This document shows positions 47,103-56,083 of a stretch of 64,000 nucleotides of DNA, piece after piece; within the stretch, counting starts at the first letter, position 1; every line of letters begins with the position of its first letter. Origin of the DNA: Melghiribacillus thermohalophilus (GTDB lineage: Bacteria; Bacillota; Bacilli; Bacillales; Alkalibacillaceae). The notes beneath the pieces are model-generated. The model saw nothing but the letters and a program-made list of their open reading frames with translations. It was not told where the DNA came from and ran no database searches. The translations under genes and the position numbers were made by a program. The stretch is from the NCBI RefSeq assembly GCF_004342905.1, contig NZ_SMAN01000012.1, positions 1 to 64,000 of the forward strand. Direction: 5' to 3'.

Positions 47103-48293
47103 TTAAATAACGCCCAGTTCCTTACCAACCTTTTCATAGCTGTGAAGGGCTTGATCCAGCATGTCTTTTGTATGGGCAGCCGTCGGCATATTGCGTACCC
47201 GTCCAGTTCCCCTCGGCACGGTCGGGAAGACAATGGACTTAGCATAAACACCTTCTTCATAAAGTCGCTTGCTGAATTCCTGTGTGGTCTTTTCCTCGCC
47301 TATTATACATGGTGTGATTGGCGTTTCGCTCTGACCAATGTCAAACCCTAATTTTTTCAGCCCATCTTTCAGGTAGCGGCCATTTTCCCACAGTTTATCA
47401 TGAAGCTCGGTGCTTTCCATCAGCAGCTCAATGGCTTTTGTGCTGGCAGCTGCATCCGCCGGTGTTACAGCCGTTGAGAAGAGGAATGGACGGGAACGGA
47501 CTTTTAGCCAGTCAATGAGATCCCGTTTACCGGCCACATACCCTCCGATGACACCAATGGCTTTAGAAAGAGTTCCAATCTGGAAATCGACTTGATCCTG
47601 AAGGCCAAAATGTTTAACTGTCCCGGCTCCTTTTCCCGTAACACCGGAACCATGGGCATCATCTACGTACGTGATAAGGTCAAATTCTTCTGCGATTTCC
47701 ACGATCTCTGGAAGCTTCGCAATATCCCCATCCATGGAGAATACGCCGTCGGTAATGACCATAATTTTGTTATACTGGCCGGATTCAACGGCTTCTTTCG
47801 CTTTCTTTCGAAGATCATCCATGTCAGAGTGGTTGAAACGGATAATTTTCGCCCTGGAAAGACGGCAGCCGTCTATGATGGATGCATGGTTCAGTTCATC
47901 GGAAAGGATAGCGTCATGTTTATCCATTACTCCAGGGATAGCCGCAACATTACAGTTAAACCCAGACTGATAAGCAATGGCCGCTTCGGTGCCTTTAAAT
48001 TTTGCAATCTGCTCTTCCAGTTTCAGGTGAAGGTCAAGGGTTCCGTTAATGGTGCGGACAGCCCCTGCCCCTACCCCGTATTCCTTAACCGCTTCGATGG
48101 CTACTTCTTTTAGTCGTTCGTCAGTCGCTAAACCGAGATAGTTGTTAGAGGATAAATTGATCAGTTCTTTACCGTTAATGGTGATGACCGGCCCATTAGC
48201 TCCCTGAACCGGGTCAATTTCGTTATAAAGACCCCTTTCTTTCAGGTCCTGTAAATTTTCCTGAAGAAAATGATCTAAGGTTTTACTGGACAT
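47103..48293 (-). CDS. kbl: Glycine C-acetyltransferase (2-amino-3-ketobutyrate CoA ligase)
   Basis: A 396-residue alpha-oxoamine synthase. The PLP Lys lies in [17 protein letters not shown] near residue 242, [14 protein letters not shown] near 210 and SFNCN-type [12 protein letters not shown] near 103 are family signatures. It converts 2-amino-3-ketobutyrate and CoA to glycine and acetyl-CoA. It is first in a kbl-tdh unit with a cre site in its leader. Confidence 0.94.
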   Translation of the reverse strand: MSSKTLDHFLQENLQDLKERGLYNEIDPVQGANGPVITINGKELINLSSNNYLGLATDERLKEVAIEAVKEYGVGAGAVRTINGTLDLHLKLEEQIAKFKGTEAAIAYQSGFNCNVAAIPGVMDKHDAILSDELNHASIIDGCRLSRAKIIRFNHSDMDDLRKKAKEAVESGQYNKIMVITDGVFSMDGDIAKLPEIVEIAEEFDLITYVDDAHGSGVTGKGAGTVKHFGLQDQVDFQIGTLSKAIGVIGGYVAGKRDLIDWLKVRSRPFLFSTAVTPADAAASTKAIELLMESTELHDKLWENGRYLKDGLKKLGFDIGQSETPITPCIIGEEKTTQEFSKRLYEEGVYAKSIVFPTVPRGTGRVRNMPTAAHTKDMLDQALHSYEKVGKELGVI

Positions 48294-48311
48294 ATAAGAA
48301 CCTCCTTAATA

Positions 48312-48325
48312 TGTAAGCGTTTTAA
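48312..48325 (-). promoter_or_regulatory. CcpA cre site upstream of kbl
   Basis: TGTAAGCGTTTTAA (+ strand) matches the cre rule TGWAANCGNTNWCA at all but one position. It lies about 20 bp upstream of kbl, between a candidate promoter (TGTAAA-17-GATAAA) and the ribosome site, so CcpA would block elongation. Confidence 0.7.
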
Positions 48326-48413
48326 AAACAAATGTTCACATCCTGTGTACACTAGCTGCTTTCGGACATTTCTCCTGTTAATACTTTATCACAAATCCAA
48401 AAAAATGTTTACA

Positions 48414-48780
48414 CTAAAAGGACAGAAGAGGTGAATTGGGACATCTTCCATAAACTTTTTCTTTTTTCCTGACAGCTACCGTAACAGCCGTGACCACCAG
48501 AAAAATAAGTCCAAAAAAATCGTGCTCCCGATATAATCCGCAAATGTTTCATTATCAGAAGGGTTCCGGGAACAGGTTCAACTATTCCTGGGGCTTTATG
48601 AATGGGTTCCGTCGTGTACCTGCTCAAAGCAGATTCCCACCCTTGTTCCTCTGTCTCAAGCCAGATTTCTATAACATCATTTTTTGCGATATCCACCCGA
48701 TTTAAACCATCATATTCACCCGCCTGCCAGGAAGGAATATAGTGTAAAACACTTCCAGGATATCTAAGGTTTCTATCTGA
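48414..48780 (-). pseudogene. Decayed gene for a C-terminally membrane-anchored protein
   Basis: A minus-strand frame from about 48780 reads YPGSVLHYIPSWQAGEYDGL, then DIAKNDVIEIWLETEEQGWE and ends EPVPGTLLI. Two frameshifts follow: the text resumes as NETFADYIGSTIFLDLFF in one frame and LIFLVVTAVTVAVRKKEKVY in a third, stopping at 48414. Together this looks like an exported domain plus a C-terminal membrane helix. No N-terminal start remains. The family is unknown to me. Confidence 0.5.
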
Positions 48781-48919
48781 TCAGGAGCTCTTTTGAAAGT
48801 CAGCTGGAACTTGCGAATTTACTTATAGCAGCCGTTTTCGGACAGATCCCGGTGTCATTTTTCTACCATACCTTAACTGATAGGCTTGAATTCTTCCCGG
48901 ACTGGAAAAACCAAAATAT

Positions 48920-48948
48920 AAAAAGTGAGGATTCGTTAGTCCTCACTG
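48920..48948 (-). terminator. Terminator after niaR
   Basis: AGTGAGGA and TCCTCACT pair perfectly around eight bases, followed on the minus strand by five T. Confidence 0.85.
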
Positions 48949-49009
48949 GTACCTCTCTATATTCGATGCTATATGTGTGTAAATGGGTTCTATTTTTTTA
49001 TGTTCCCTT

Positions 49010-49549
49010 TTATGATTCAACTAAAAATCCAGCTTTCTCCAGCGCTTCTTCTACCTCATCAAGAATTTCTTCCGTTTCTGCTGTAAGGGTATGCAGATGA
49101 ATGCCGCCCGTTAATTCAGAGAGCAAAGCCGCATTGGCGGAGCGCACCTTTTCTAAAAATTTTTTGACCTCTCTGCGGTTCGAAACCATAATAGAAGCAG
49201 TAAACTCGCCATAAATCGGATGTTCTACCGTAACATTCTTAACAGTTGCACCATGATCAACGATTAAATGGAGTTCTTCTTCTGTTCGTTCGGGGGGATG
49301 GTAAAAGGCCAATGTTCGTTCATACAAATGGGATGGTTCGGAAGGTTTCATATACATATAACCCTGGCTCGTGGCAATAATGGGTTCATTTTTAGCTTTT
49401 AACAGGGAAATATCGCTGACAATCACCTGGCGGCTCACGTTGGCCTTCTCGGCAAGCTCGCTGCCGGTAATAGGCTCATGACGGCTTTTTAATTCATTTA
49501 TGATAAACTCCCTGCGCTCTTCTCCTAAAATTTTTTTGTCTTCTTTCAT
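49010..49549 (-). CDS. niaR: Niacin-responsive repressor NiaR (YrxA)
   Basis: A 179-residue regulator with an N-terminal helix-turn-helix (ITGSELAEKANVSRQVIVSD, residues 27-46) and a C-terminal 3H domain. Conserved His residues lie in LHLIVDHGATVKNVTVEHP and GGIHLHTLT, binding niacin and metal. It represses NAD biosynthesis or niacin uptake. The nad genes are not in the window. Length matches Bacillus YrxA (NadR). Confidence 0.94.
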   Translation of the reverse strand: MKEDKKILGEERREFIINELKSRHEPITGSELAEKANVSRQVIVSDISLLKAKNEPIIATSQGYMYMKPSEPSHLYERTLAFYHPPERTEEELHLIVDHGATVKNVTVEHPIYGEFTASIMVSNRREVKKFLEKVRSANAALLSELTGGIHLHTLTAETEEILDEVEEALEKAGFLVES

Positions 49550-49673
49550 ATTCGGATCTCCTCCTGGATCTTTTCAGCTAGATTTTACCACAATTCTGCC
49601 GGTATGTACGAATACAGAGAGCTGTTTTTCATCCTCCTTGAAATAGGTTAACGGCATTTTCCAATTACGGTGA

Positions 49674-49781
49674 TCAACCATTAAAGGGAAAATGTGTCAC
49701 GAAATACATGAAACCAAAATACCCTAACAGAAACAGTAAAGCCATCACCATAAAAACAACAGCGATCTTTTTGTAACTCAA
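49674..49781 (-). CDS. Small membrane protein (35 residues)
   Basis: A TTG start at 49781 lies eight bases after AGGAGGG. The 35 residues begin MSYKKIAVVFMVMALLFLLG and form one membrane helix, ending THFPFNG. The strong ribosome site and helix suggest a real gene of unknown role. Confidence 0.55.
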   Translation of the reverse strand: MSYKKIAVVFMVMALLFLLGYFGFMYFVTHFPFNG

Positions 49782-50133
49782 TTTATCGCCCTCCTGTTCT
49801 CCAAAACAGCTCTCCTGGTTCTTCCCGGAATCTTTTTACTTACCATTTTCCGATACTTGAACTACATTGCCCCTTTGTGATCCATTCAAGTTTGATGAAA
49901 CTGGATAAATTTAGTATATCATACGTTTCCTTAACCTGGCACAACTCATCATGAAGAACGGCCTTTATCCCCTCAGGAAATCTTCTAAAACTGCTTTAAC
50001 GATTGCCTTTTTCCGAATGCAATAAGACCCTCTAATATTTTCATAGCATCATCTGTTATCAAATAGGCTTCATGTCGTACAATCCAATTAAAATGATAAA
50101 TCAGAGGGGGGATGAGAATGGAGTAATTTTAAT

Positions 50134-50235
50134 TTGGAAGATGCTTTGTTTCAATTCATACATCTTGTATTAATTGGCCTGACCATCCTATTGATCGTGT
50201 CATTATTCCGTTCTAGCAGAAAACGGAAAAATTAA
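50134..50235 (+). CDS. Small membrane protein (33 residues)
   Basis: A TTG-initiated frame of 33 residues, LEDALFQFIHLVLIGLTILL then a basic tail RSSRKRKN, one membrane helix with positive-inside end. GGAG lies about ten bases upstream. A stronger GGGGGG-ATG pair just upstream is in another frame with an early stop, so the locus may also be slightly decayed. Confidence 0.35.
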   Translation: MEDALFQFIHLVLIGLTILLIVSLFRSSRKRKN

Positions 50236-50294
50236 CTCGATTGAGCGGCGAAAAACGTGGATTATATAAAAAAACGAATAGCAGCTAAAAAAGA

Positions 50295-50332
50295 TTGACA
50301 AACGTAACATATAGTGTATTATTACACTATAT
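50295..50332 (+). promoter_or_regulatory. Promoter with perfect palindromic operator
   Basis: TTGACA (50295-50300) and TATTAT (50317-50322) are 16 bp apart. ATATAGTGTA-TTAT-TACACTATAT (50309-50332) is a perfect 24-bp inverted repeat covering the -10. The AGTGTA..TACACT core is typical for YtrA/YhcF-type GntR repressors. No such repressor gene is adjacent. Confidence 0.8.
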
Positions 50333-50358
50333 TATCCCCGGATTGGGAGGGCTATTCA

Positions 50359-51036
50359 TTGAAACAAAATACCGCCATTATCATGATATCGATCATCAGT
50401 GTATGTATGATGATCGTTGCCGAACAGCTTCTCGGATTTAGCTATTTGTCCAAAACGATTTTAAAAATCGGTTTGTTCCTTGGCATCCCCCTCGTGATCA
50501 TACGTTTTGTCTGGGGAGAAAACATTTTACATGTGTTGAACCTCAAAAATACTCAGGTGAGCCAGTTAAAAACCGGCATCCTCCTTGGTTTTCTTTCGGC
50601 ATTGACGATTATTGGAGCTTACCTGATGCTGCAGAGCGTAATCGATCCATCGGCCATTATAAATGATTTAAAAACACGGCTTGACATCACGTTTCAGACT
50701 TATATTCTTGTTGCTTTATACATTGCCTTTGGCAACTCCCTTCTGGAAGAATTTTATTTTCGAGGCTTTATCTTTTTTAAAATCAGCCAGAACGGAAACA
50801 AAACCTTTGCCTATATCTATTCAGCCCTTTTATTTTCCCTTTATCACCTGGCAATTTTTGCTGTCTGGTTTGATGTTTCATTGCTGTTGCTTGCATTGGT
50901 GGGACTGTTCTCCATTGGACTTATCTTTAATTATTTAAACACGAAATCCGGCAATTTCCTGAATTCATGGATCGTTCATATCATGGCCGATATTGCCATT
51001 GTCTCTATAGGATTTTATTGGTTCTTGCACTCATAA
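50359..51036 (+). CDS. CPBP intramembrane metalloprotease
   Basis: A 225-residue membrane protein with about seven helices. CPBP (Abi/Rce1-like) motifs are present: EEFYFRGFIF (EExxxR) near residue 133, FSLYHLAIF (FxxxH) near 165, and HIMAD near 213. These form the metal site of a glutamic-type intramembrane protease. The TTG at 50359 lies eight bases after GGGAGG and is preferred over the upstream ATG, which lacks a site. Substrates are unknown; such genes often act in peptide immunity or signalling. Confidence 0.87.
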   Translation: MKQNTAIIMISIISVCMMIVAEQLLGFSYLSKTILKIGLFLGIPLVIIRFVWGENILHVLNLKNTQVSQLKTGILLGFLSALTIIGAYLMLQSVIDPSAIINDLKTRLDITFQTYILVALYIAFGNSLLEEFYFRGFIFFKISQNGNKTFAYIYSALLFSLYHLAIFAVWFDVSLLLLALVGLFSIGLIFNYLNTKSGNFLNSWIVHIMADIAIVSIGFYWFLHS

Positions 51037-51093
51037 CGTTTTGATGAGAAATGATCTGATGTTCTTCCCCTTCTGTAAGAGCAAAGACATAAA

Positions 51094-51131
51094 AGAAAAC
51101 GCTTTCATAAAAAAGCCTATTGGCGTATGAT
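51094..51131 (+). promoter_or_regulatory. Promoter and cre site of the C-S lyase gene
   Basis: AGAAAACGCTTTCA (51094-51107) matches the cre consensus at 13 of 14 positions and overlaps TTCATA (51104-51109), which is 16 bp from TATGAT (51126-51131). CcpA binding would repress. Confidence 0.7.
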
Positions 51132-51167
51132 AGAAGTAGGACCTAGTCTGTACTTAAGGGGGAGAAT

Positions 51168-52388
51168 ATGATGAAGAACAAGAAAAAACGCAGTATCAAA
51201 ATGGATACCATGGTCATTCACGATGGCTATGATGCGAATCAATTTCAGGGCAGTTTAACGCCACCTATTTTTCAAACTTCTACCTTTACATTTGAATCGG
51301 CTGAACAGGGGGAACGCCGCTTTGCTGGTGATGAAGATGGATATATTTATTCCCGACTCGGCAATCCAACGGTACGGATTCTGGAAGAACGAATGGCTCA
51401 GCTGGAAAATGGGGAAGCCGCCCTGGCTTTTGGTTCAGGAATGGCGGCCGTATCTGCCGTTTTAATCGCCCTCACGAAAGCCAGCGACCACATCATTTGC
51501 TCTCAGGGAATCTACGGATGTACTTTCGGTTTACTTTCCATGATGAAGGAAAAATATCATATCCACACCGATTTTACACCAATGGAAACGGAAGAACAGA
51601 TCCGTTCCTTAGTCAGACCAGAAACCGCTCTCATCTATGTGGAAACCCCCATTAACCCTACGATGAAACTAGTTGACCTGGAACTGGTGGTAAACGTGGC
51701 AAAAGAATATGATATTCCTGTCGTGGTTGACAACACCTTTTCTTCGCCTTACCTGCAGCAACCTTTAACGATCGGCTGTGATATTGTCATTCACAGTGCT
51801 ACCAAATATATCGGCGGGCATGGAGATGTAGTTGCCGGACTTGTTGTGGGGCCAAAAGATTTTCTTGATGAGGTATCGGTAACCACCCAGAAAGATGTCG
51901 GGGGAATCATCTCACCATTTGATGCCTGGCTTCTCCTGCGGGGACTCAAAACCCTGCCTGTTCGCCTTGACCGCCATTGTTCCAACGCCAGGAAAATAAC
52001 AGAGATGCTAAAAGAACATCCAATGGTTTCGAAGGTATATTACCCTGGTGATCCTGATCACCCCGATTATCCCATCACGAAAAAACAGATGAAACAGGGC
52101 GGTGGTCTCGTATCTTTTGAAATCAAAGGAGATAAACAGGATGCGCAGAAGTTTCTTAATATGCTGAACTTTATCCCGATTGCCGTCAGTCTTGGAGATG
52201 CGGAAACCTTAATCCAGCATCCGGCAACGATGACACACGCTGTTGTACCTGAAGAATCCCGATTAAAAATGGGAATCACCGATCAGCTTATTCGTCTGTC
52301 TGTTGGTCTCGAAGCCTGGGAAGACATCTGTGATGACCTGAAACAGGCACTGGATGAGCTGGCAAAGATGAAAAATCCCGCTTATTGA
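51168..52388 (+). CDS. Methionine gamma-lyase-like Cys/Met-metabolism PLP enzyme
   Basis: A 406-residue fold-type I PLP enzyme of the trans-sulfuration family. The Schiff-base Lys is in HSATKYIGGHGD near residue 214, YSRLGNPT near 65 is the phosphate-binding region and the neighbouring subunit Tyr lies in QGIYGCT near 118. The Cys in that last motif (YGCT) is the residue typical of methionine gamma-lyases rather than cystathionine lyases. It would produce methanethiol, ammonia and 2-ketobutyrate. The ATG follows GGGGGAG; a cre site lies upstream and a terminator downstream. Confidence 0.9.
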   Translation: MMKNKKKRSIKMDTMVIHDGYDANQFQGSLTPPIFQTSTFTFESAEQGERRFAGDEDGYIYSRLGNPTVRILEERMAQLENGEAALAFGSGMAAVSAVLIALTKASDHIICSQGIYGCTFGLLSMMKEKYHIHTDFTPMETEEQIRSLVRPETALIYVETPINPTMKLVDLELVVNVAKEYDIPVVVDNTFSSPYLQQPLTIGCDIVIHSATKYIGGHGDVVAGLVVGPKDFLDEVSVTTQKDVGGIISPFDAWLLLRGLKTLPVRLDRHCSNARKITEMLKEHPMVSKVYYPGDPDHPDYPITKKQMKQGGGLVSFEIKGDKQDAQKFLNMLNFIPIAVSLGDAETLIQHPATMTHAVVPEESRLKMGITDQLIRLSVGLEAWEDICDDLKQALDELAKMKNPAY

Positions 52389-52440
52389 AGACAAAACAAC
52401 CGATAGAGGCCAGAACAAACATTCCATAAGACCATGAAAT

Positions 52441-52483
52441 ATCCGAACATATTCAATTATCACGTGAATATGTTCGGATTTTC
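52441..52483 (+). terminator. Terminator of the C-S lyase gene
   Basis: ATCCGAACATATTCA and TGAATATGTTCGGAT form a perfect 15-bp stem with a nine-base loop, followed by TTTT. Confidence 0.9.
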
Positions 52484-52539
52484 CCTCCGGCAAATCTCCG
52501 CTATCCGGCCCGGTCTACATCGGTTACTTCAATTCAAAA

Positions 52540-52730
52540 ACCAAAATATTTCGCTGAATTATAAGAATATTCAAATCGGACCTTCACTAAAGACGAAATA
52601 GAAAAAATTAGAGAGGCAAACCACGAAGAGATCAAAGGAAATTAAACAAAACTTAGTGATCAAAAGTTGGATGAATGATCGGAAAGGACCAAAAAATTTC
52701 AAGATTTACCTAACAAACAAAAATAAGTAA
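52540..52730 (+). other. Possible decayed short gene
   Basis: A + strand frame reads EYSNRTFTKDEIEKIREANH then stops; a neighbouring frame resumes TKLSDQKLDE, stop, SERTKKFQDLPNKQK. This is a charged helical protein fragment with at least two breaks and no start signal. I do not recognise it. Confidence 0.3.
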
Positions 52731-52736
52731 ACACAC

Positions 52737-52781
52737 AAAAAGTAAGGCCTATTCTCTCTATTCAAGGATCGTCCTTACTTT
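52737..52781. terminator. Terminator-like stem
   Basis: AAAAGTAAGG and CCTTACTTTT pair around a 25-base loop, between the + strand remnants and the minus-strand membrane gene. Confidence 0.55.
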
Positions 52782-52837
52782 TATATTTAATAAATACCAC
52801 GAATACATATATACACCCCTACACCTATCTCAAATAT

Positions 52838-53406
52838 TTAAAAAGAGCTTACAAAATACCATTTATTGTCAATCCTTTCAGTTTCTTTAACTCTATTAAT
52901 AAAACTAATATTATCGGGACTCTTACTGTTAGGTATGTATAAAAAACCTGAGAAATTATCTAGTAAACCACGATAAGTAAAAAATAATATTGAATAGGTT
53001 GTTTGGTTTTTTTCAATTAATACTTCTCCTCCGCCTTTAGATAAGTGAGCATAGTCATCTGGTAATTGAATAAGTCGTGAATCATTATTCGGTTTTAATT
53101 TTCCTGTTTCGATCATTTTTACAACTTCATTTCTTTCTGCTTGATGTAACTTGTAACCAACCGTTAACATAATTTGTTGCAAAGGCATAAAAAGAAGTAT
53201 AGCTATAGTAATACTATAAATGATTACTGGTTGATGATATATAAAAGTCTGTGTAAATGTTTTTTGCTTCTGTCCATAAAAAAATCCATTACAATGGAAA
53301 TGATAATCACACAGACAATTCTTCGTATCGGGCTTTTAAAGGTTTTATACTTGATGAGGAATACGTAGGAGATATATCCATTTGTTAAAGGGAGCAGTTG
53401 AAACCT
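52838..53406 (-). pseudogene. Broken AT-rich membrane protein gene
   Basis: The C-terminal part (MPLQQIMLTVGYKLHQAERN onward, from 53188) is intact for 116 residues. Upstream, a second frame reads LLPLTNGYISYVFLIKYKTF and IVMDFFMDRSKKHLHRLLYI up to a stop near 53220, and joining the two at IIN-QPVIIYSITIAILL would give about 190 residues with two membrane helices. No start codon precedes 53406 in frame, so the N terminus is also lost or shifted. The family is unknown; base composition is much more AT-rich than the backbone. Confidence 0.5.
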
Positions 53407-53479
53407 TTAAAAACGCAAGAATAATTTTGTAGGAAAAGATTAAGATTTATGACTCTCTTTGAAAAAATGATTAATGGAA

Positions 53480-53968
53480 TTAAATAGCGAAAACCAATAT
53501 GAGTATAATTAATAATGACCAAAAATAGGTATAATGTATCACCTCTTTTTTTGTTTCCAAAAATCTGTACACAAAAGACATTATAAAATAGAAGTATAAT
53601 ATAATAAAATAAACGACAATTAAATAAAATAATGCATTCCATGTATCTAATAATGTAGAAAATAGATCAAAAGAAGCAAAAGTAAATAGAGCTAAAATAG
53701 AAAAAAAGCTAATGATCCCTACAAAAAGTGGGGCAAATTTCCATTTATGAGATTCTAACATCCTTGGCTTTTTGTTTATTTGTAAACTAGTTATTATATA
53801 TAACCAGGATATTGTAAGAAATATCAATCCTCCGGTTAAATACATGCTTCGGTTGTCATTAATAGGTACACCTTGACGATCAAGGGAATAGTGCATGATA
53901 AGTAATATAAGTATGAAAATTATAGTTGTAACTATTTGAAAAGCAGAGTGGTTTTTTTTCTTTTGCAC
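53480..53968 (-). CDS. Hypothetical multi-helix membrane protein
   Basis: A 162-residue hydrophobic protein with about five membrane helices (FQIVTTIIFILILLIMHY, YLTGGLIFLTISWLYIIT, FVGIISFFSILALFTF, ALFYLIVVYFIILYFYF, WSLLIILILVFAI) and short basic loops. I do not recognise it. The gene is strongly AT-rich and lies beside a transposase remnant, suggesting horizontal origin. GAGGAGG precedes the ATG. It may pair with the broken membrane gene downstream. Confidence 0.65.
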   Translation of the reverse strand: MQKKKNHSAFQIVTTIIFILILLIMHYSLDRQGVPINDNRSMYLTGGLIFLTISWLYIITSLQINKKPRMLESHKWKFAPLFVGIISFFSILALFTFASFDLFSTLLDTWNALFYLIVVYFIILYFYFIMSFVYRFLETKKEVIHYTYFWSLLIILILVFAI

Positions 53969-54044
53969 AGTTTACCTCCTCGTCTATTATATTTAACATT
54001 TATCTCTATTATAACAATGGACAAGTTTTTACGCACTTAGTCCA

Positions 54045-54600
54045 GGTATAAACGATCTGACCCTATCCAAACCGTCATTGGACTGGCTGTTACCAGGGAA
54101 GGGATTCCCATTCATCTCACCCTACTTATGGGAAGTATATTCGCCTTTTAAAGGTGGTCGATTAAAACTGACAAGCAAGCGATTCGAGAGGCAGAGAAAT
54201 ACGATGGAACGTACTTCATTCTTACGTCCGACGACACGCTGTCGGTCGAAGATGTCGCCCTGGGCTATAAGCAGCTATTACCGGTCGAAAATGCGTTTCG
54301 CATATTGAAGTCAACACTGCATCTACGCCCGATATACCATCGGTTGGAAGAAAGGATTCGAGCACATTATATTAATCAGTTGGTTAGCTCTTCTGTTGGT
54401 TCGGATAGTTGAGGTTGAGACGGGTTCAACCTGGAAACAAATTCGAAGAGAAATGGAGCGTATGCATTTAAGGTATTTTTCTTCAAAAAACAGAGATCTG
54501 TATCAGCGCACAGAATGAACATTGAAACAGCGTGAAACCTTTGTGGATCTAGGAGTTGAGGCGCGTCCAAACATCATTGAAATTGAGCCAAAACCCTGGT
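54045..54600 (+). mobile_element. Remnant of an IS1634/IS4-type transposase
   Basis: Frames on the + strand give IQTVIGLAVTREGIPI, then DGTYFILTSDDTLS and VALGYKQLLPVENAFRILKS, then LISWLALLLVRIVEVETGST, and finally RETFVDLGVEARPN. The order and motifs (including the YxLLxxVExAFRxLKS block with the catalytic Glu region) fit the C-terminal half of IS1634-like DDE transposases. At least two frameshifts (near 54150 and 54362) and one stop (54516) kill it. Terminal inverted repeats and the N-terminal half are missing. Confidence 0.8.
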
Positions 54601-54616
54601 CACACCTAGTCTGTCT

Positions 54617-54658
54617 AAAAACGCCCACCAACGCTTTTATATCAAAGGTTCGTGGGCA
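54617..54658 (-). terminator. Terminator of the gene at 54.7 kb
   Basis: Minus-strand GCCCAC and GTGGGC pair around a loop of about 24 bases, followed by GTTTTT. Confidence 0.6.
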
Positions 54659-54690
54659 TTTCGTTTACCTAGCAACTGTCGAACTCGAGG

Positions 54691-55140
54691 TTATTCCTCC
54701 GCGTCAATCTCATCTAAAATCGGATATACTGCTTCAACTCCTTTTTCAGCCACTACACAGGCAACCCCCAGGGGCGTGTCCCAGAACGACTCCGGAATAA
54801 CCGGATTCTTCGTGCCCGCTGATGTAAACAGCGCCCGGTAAATTCTTTGCAAGTGACGCTGTGTCTCTCCCCGGTCATACTCCTTTTCTCCTCTCGCCAG
54901 CAAAAACACATACCGCATCGATTGAAACAAATTATTCCCCGGCATAAACGTATATTCTTTAAACAGGGACAGCTGTTTTTCCGCCTTTGGTTTCAGGCCA
55001 TTGCTGATGGCCAGATCCTCCATATGTTCACGCAGATGACGATAAACTTGCTGAAAAACCCTCCTTTTTTCCTGCTGCATGATCTCATCCGTATAAATGT
55101 CCTGTAATTTTCTATAGGCTTTTTCTGGTGTCCAATCCAT
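54691..55140 (-). CDS. Hypothetical cytoplasmic protein
   Basis: A 149-residue soluble, mainly helical and basic protein, starting MDWTPEKAYRKLQDIYTDEI. FMPGNNLFQSMRYVFLLARG and FWDTPLGVACVVAEKGVEAV are the most distinctive segments; the second might line a small ligand pocket. I do not recognise the family. The ATG at 55140 follows GGGGTG; an upstream ATG at 55164 has no site. It lies at the edge of the accessory patch. Confidence 0.7.
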   Translation of the reverse strand: MDWTPEKAYRKLQDIYTDEIMQQEKRRVFQQVYRHLREHMEDLAISNGLKPKAEKQLSLFKEYTFMPGNNLFQSMRYVFLLARGEKEYDRGETQRHLQRIYRALFTSAGTKNPVIPESFWDTPLGVACVVAEKGVEAVYPILDEIDAEE

Positions 55141-55638
55141 CCGATCACCCCAAAATTTTTCCATTATTTATTTATCATATATTCTGTTCTTCCCGTTTTC
55201 GGACCGTCGTATCGTTGTGATGTGCGGCATGCATTCCCAAATATCCCTGAACAGAGGATTGAAAGGATAACTTTTTTTATTTTTTTCTCATAGAAGGTTG
55301 TATTTTCTTCTGGAACTTCCACTTTATATAATAGGTACTGTTTAAAAGCAATTTTCTCAAAAAAAGTTTAGCTGTTCAATAAAAAGGGGATCCGAGATCA
55401 CCGATTTTCAAGTATGATCATACAGAAGGAGTCATGAGTGAGCAGCTATTTGGAGAAACTGTCCATAACATTCTTTATATTGTGTTTTGTTTTTGCTGAT
55501 ATTTGCTTTAAGAGACATGTTACTCATGGTATCGGAATGGATAGGCTATAGCTCCTATTTTTAGGCTGACGAATGATGAAGGAATTTAAGTTAACCTTTT
55601 CCCTCATTTTATCCGCCGATGAGATTTGAAAAAGCTTT
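55141..55638. other. Intergenic stretch, about 500 bp
   Basis: Upstream region of the 54.7-kb gene. No gene, promoter pair or repeat stands out; GGAGTCATGAGTGAGCAGC at about 55427 looks like a start signal but the frame closes within a few codons (SEQLFGETVHNILYIVFCFC). Confidence 0.35.
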
Positions 55639-55672
55639 AAAAAAGCACGAACGAGTCCGTCCGTGCTTTTTT
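55639..55672 (-). terminator. Terminator after the FmdB-like gene
   Basis: AAAAAAGCACG and CGTGCTTTTTT pair around a 12-base loop containing GGAC/GTCC. Confidence 0.85.
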
Positions 55673-55709
55673 CCGTTGCCATGGACCCATGGCAGACTTA
55701 ACAGGATGC

Positions 55710-55913
55710 TCAGGTGAAACCGCTGTTTCCCGCTGGAGCCGAGCTGGATGATGAACCGCCTGATGAAATGGGTCCCTTTATATTGGCTTTATATATTCGT
55801 TCATTATTGGTGTGACCGCACTTTGGACAGGCAGCTTCTTTTATTTTTGAAAAAGAAACCATTTTTTGAAACTCATTTCCGCAAGCTGTACACTTTAAAT
55901 CAAATAATGGCAT
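55710..55913 (-). CDS. FmdB-family zinc ribbon protein
   Basis: A 67-residue protein with a single zinc ribbon (CTACG near residue 8 and CPKCGH near 34) and a Gly/Ser-rich disordered tail. It is the FmdB/CxxC_CXXC_SSSS regulatory-protein family, often found near amidase genes. Here a divergent amidase starts 165 bp away, which fits that association. The regulatory role is inferred only. Confidence 0.9.
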   Translation of the reverse strand: MPLFDLKCTACGNEFQKMVSFSKIKEAACPKCGHTNNERIYKANIKGPISSGGSSSSSAPAGNSGFT

Positions 55914-56083
55914 CTTCTCACCCCCTATACACCTCCAGGTATATTATGATTCGGTTCAGCATCAAATGCAACCTTTCAGCACAAAATAAGGCAACATATA
56001 CCAGCTATTGCTTAACCGTTTCAATTATTCTGAAAATTTTGTAATATAGAATTAATACACCAAATGAAACAGGAGAGATGATA

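Noticed and set aside
53385-53642. Minus-strand ORF of 85 hydrophobic residues
   Set aside because: It overlaps the better supported 162-residue membrane protein in another frame and arises from AT-richness.
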